From contig JAFZOC010000269.1 of NCBI GenBank assembly GCA_017550765.1, forward strand, positions 1-5,538: a stretch of DNA of 5,538 nucleotides. Direction: 5' to 3'. The notes below the pieces were generated by a model. That model saw nothing but the letters and a program-made list of their open reading frames with translations. It was not told the DNA's origin and made no database searches. This document shows, piece by piece, positions 4,838 to 5,538 of this stretch. The position numbers and the translations under genes were made by a program. Numbering within the stretch: the first letter of the stretch is position 1; the number at the start of each line of letters is the position of its first letter. This stretch comes from Oscillospiraceae bacterium (GTDB taxonomy: Bacteria; Bacillota_A; Clostridia; Oscillospirales; Oscillospiraceae).

Positions 4838-5538
4838 CTTCCCAGCCTCCCGGCAAGTCGGCCGCTGGACCAGGCCCACTGCAAATTATATCCGCCGCAG
4901 TCGCCGTCCACGTCCAGCAGCTCCCCGCAGGCGAAGAGCCCGGGGACCAGCCGGCTCTGCAGGGTCCGCCGGTCGAAGTCGGAGCAGCGCAGGCCCCCGG
5001 CGGTGACCTGGGCATGGTCGAAGCCCTCGGTGCCCTTCACGGGCAGCGTGAAGTCCAGACAGGCGCGGGCCACGGCGACAAGGGCCTCGTCCCCCAGCTC
5101 CCGCAGAGGCGTGGCGGCGGCAAGGCCCGCATACTTGACCAGCATCCGGCCCAGGCGGTTCTGGAGCATGCCGGTGAGCAGCTCCGAGGCCTGGAGCTCC
5201 GGGTACTGCTCCCGCCGCTGCCGCAGCAGGGCCAGGATCTCCTCCTCCTGCAGAGGCAGCAGGGCGATGTGCAGCTGCAGCCCCTCGCCGCCGGTGGAGG
5301 CGGCCCGGGACAGGTCGAAGACCGCCGGCCCGGAGACGCCGTTATCGGTGAACTGGAGCTCGCCCCTGGCCCGGGCCAGCAGGAAGGCCCGGCGCTTCAG
5401 GCGCAGGGAGCACTGGGCCCGCACGCCCTTGAGGGCCTTGGGATAGTCCGACTCGCAGATCAGCTGCACCAGGGCGGGATAGAGCCCGGTGCGCTTGTGG
5501 CCCAGGGCCTTGGCCAGCTGGTAGCCGTCCGTCACGCC
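4834..5538 (-). CDS. HI0933/BaiN-type NAD(P)/FAD-dependent oxidoreductase, 5' part outside window
   Basis: The last 234 residues are visible; the reading frame runs through the right edge of the window, and the family is about 400-420 aa, so the N-terminal FAD-binding part lies outside. A GTG at 5533-5535 is internal: the visible start VTDGYQLAKALGH matches the family's STGDGY-type segment. Family landmarks are FTDNGVSGPAVFDLS (visible residues about 63-77), AQVTAGGL (176-183) and the C-terminal flavin segment LFACGELLDVDGDCGGYNLQ (201-220). Members include HI0933, YhiN of E. coli and BaiN of Clostridium scindens, a flavoprotein tied to bile-acid ring reduction; most relatives have no known substrate, so BaiN activity is not claimed. 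The gene heads the visible minus-strand operon. Its stop overlaps the mini-ORF start, and its last 16 codons recur in that mini-ORF. The codons just before the repeat (GGATATAATTTG) are unusually AT-rich. Confidence 0.9.
   Translation of the reverse strand, partial: GVTDGYQLAKALGHKRTGLYPALVQLICESDYPKALKGVRAQCSLRLKRRAFLLARARGELQFTDNGVSGPAVFDLSRAASTGGEGLQLHIALLPLQEEEILALLRQRREQYPELQASELLTGMLQNRLGRMLVKYAGLAAATPLRELGDEALVAVARACLDFTLPVKGTEGFDHAQVTAGGLRCSDFDRRTLQSRLVPGLFACGELLDVDGDCGGYNLQWAWSSGRLAGRLGR
4841..4883 (-). repeat. First copy of the 43-bp repeat (native 3' end of the HI0933-like gene)
   Basis: This is the coding end of the partial flavoprotein gene (LQWAWSSGRLAGRLGR). It pairs with 4770-4812; the intervening 28 bp is AT-rich and does not obviously derive from the sequence upstream of this copy. 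GGGAGG at 4846-4851 sits 8 nt before the mini-ORF ATG. Confidence 0.85.

Noticed and set aside
4885..4890. Perfect TATAAT on the minus strand just ahead of the tail repeat.
   Set aside because: It comes from the conserved Tyr-Asn codons, and no acceptable -35 lies 16-18 bp upstream, so a promoter is not supported.
2115..5006. A 963-codon open frame on the + strand antisense to the flavoprotein and NAGPA genes.
   Set aside because: It is opposite three well-supported family matches; its translation is low-complexity Gly/Ala/Arg/Pro with no domain. Long antisense frames are expected in GC-rich coding DNA.
5533..5535. GTG as the start of the HI0933-like gene.
   Set aside because: The visible protein begins in the middle of the family; the frame continues beyond the window edge, so the gene is cut, not short.

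Overview
The window is a compact, GC-rich (well above 60% by eye) bacterial segment with strong purine-rich ribosome binding sites, ATGA stop/start overlaps and short gaps. Gene content and protein style suggest a high-GC Clostridia, for example an Oscillospiraceae/Ruminococcaceae-type gut anaerobe: a Bacillus-type ThyA, a divergent clostridial-type DHFR, an NAGPA-domain envelope protein and two large flavoproteins. This taxonomic guess is inference from content only. No mobile element, CRISPR array, tRNA or rRNA is visible.

Layout. Positions 45-1378 (+ strand) hold a two-gene folate/thymidylate operon. thyA (45-875) is followed after 11 nt by folA (887-1378), whose Shine-Dalgarno overlaps the thyA stop. 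ThyA makes dTMP and releases dihydrofolate, and DHFR reduces that back to tetrahydrofolate, so the pair closes one metabolic cycle. A near-perfect bidirectional hairpin terminator (1394-1448) separates this operon from a convergent minus-strand operon.

The minus-strand operon reads from right to left. First comes a 5'-truncated HI0933/BaiN-type flavoprotein (4834-5538, running off the window). A 24-codon mini-ORF (4763-4837) follows. Next are a COG2509-type FAD-dependent dehydrogenase (3144-4766), a membrane-anchored NAGPA-domain phosphodiester glycosidase-like protein (2025-3137), and an 85-aa double-TM protein with an arginine-rich tail (1771-2028). The last gene encodes a 70-aa lysine-rich protein of unknown function (1470-1682). 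The first five are joined by ATGA overlaps or a 6-nt gap. The 70-aa gene appears to have its own extended -10 promoter inside the 85-aa gene's end, plus a structured leader.

The most unusual structure is the junction at 4763-4883. The last 16 codons and stop of the HI0933-like gene occur a second time 71 bp downstream, with 15/16 residues identical but six of seven base changes synonymous. The second copy is carried by a mini-ORF whose start overlaps the flavoprotein stop and whose stop overlaps the next flavoprotein start. It looks like either the scar of a lost paralogue or replaced allele, or a translational relay that preserves the ribosome binding site for the downstream gene.
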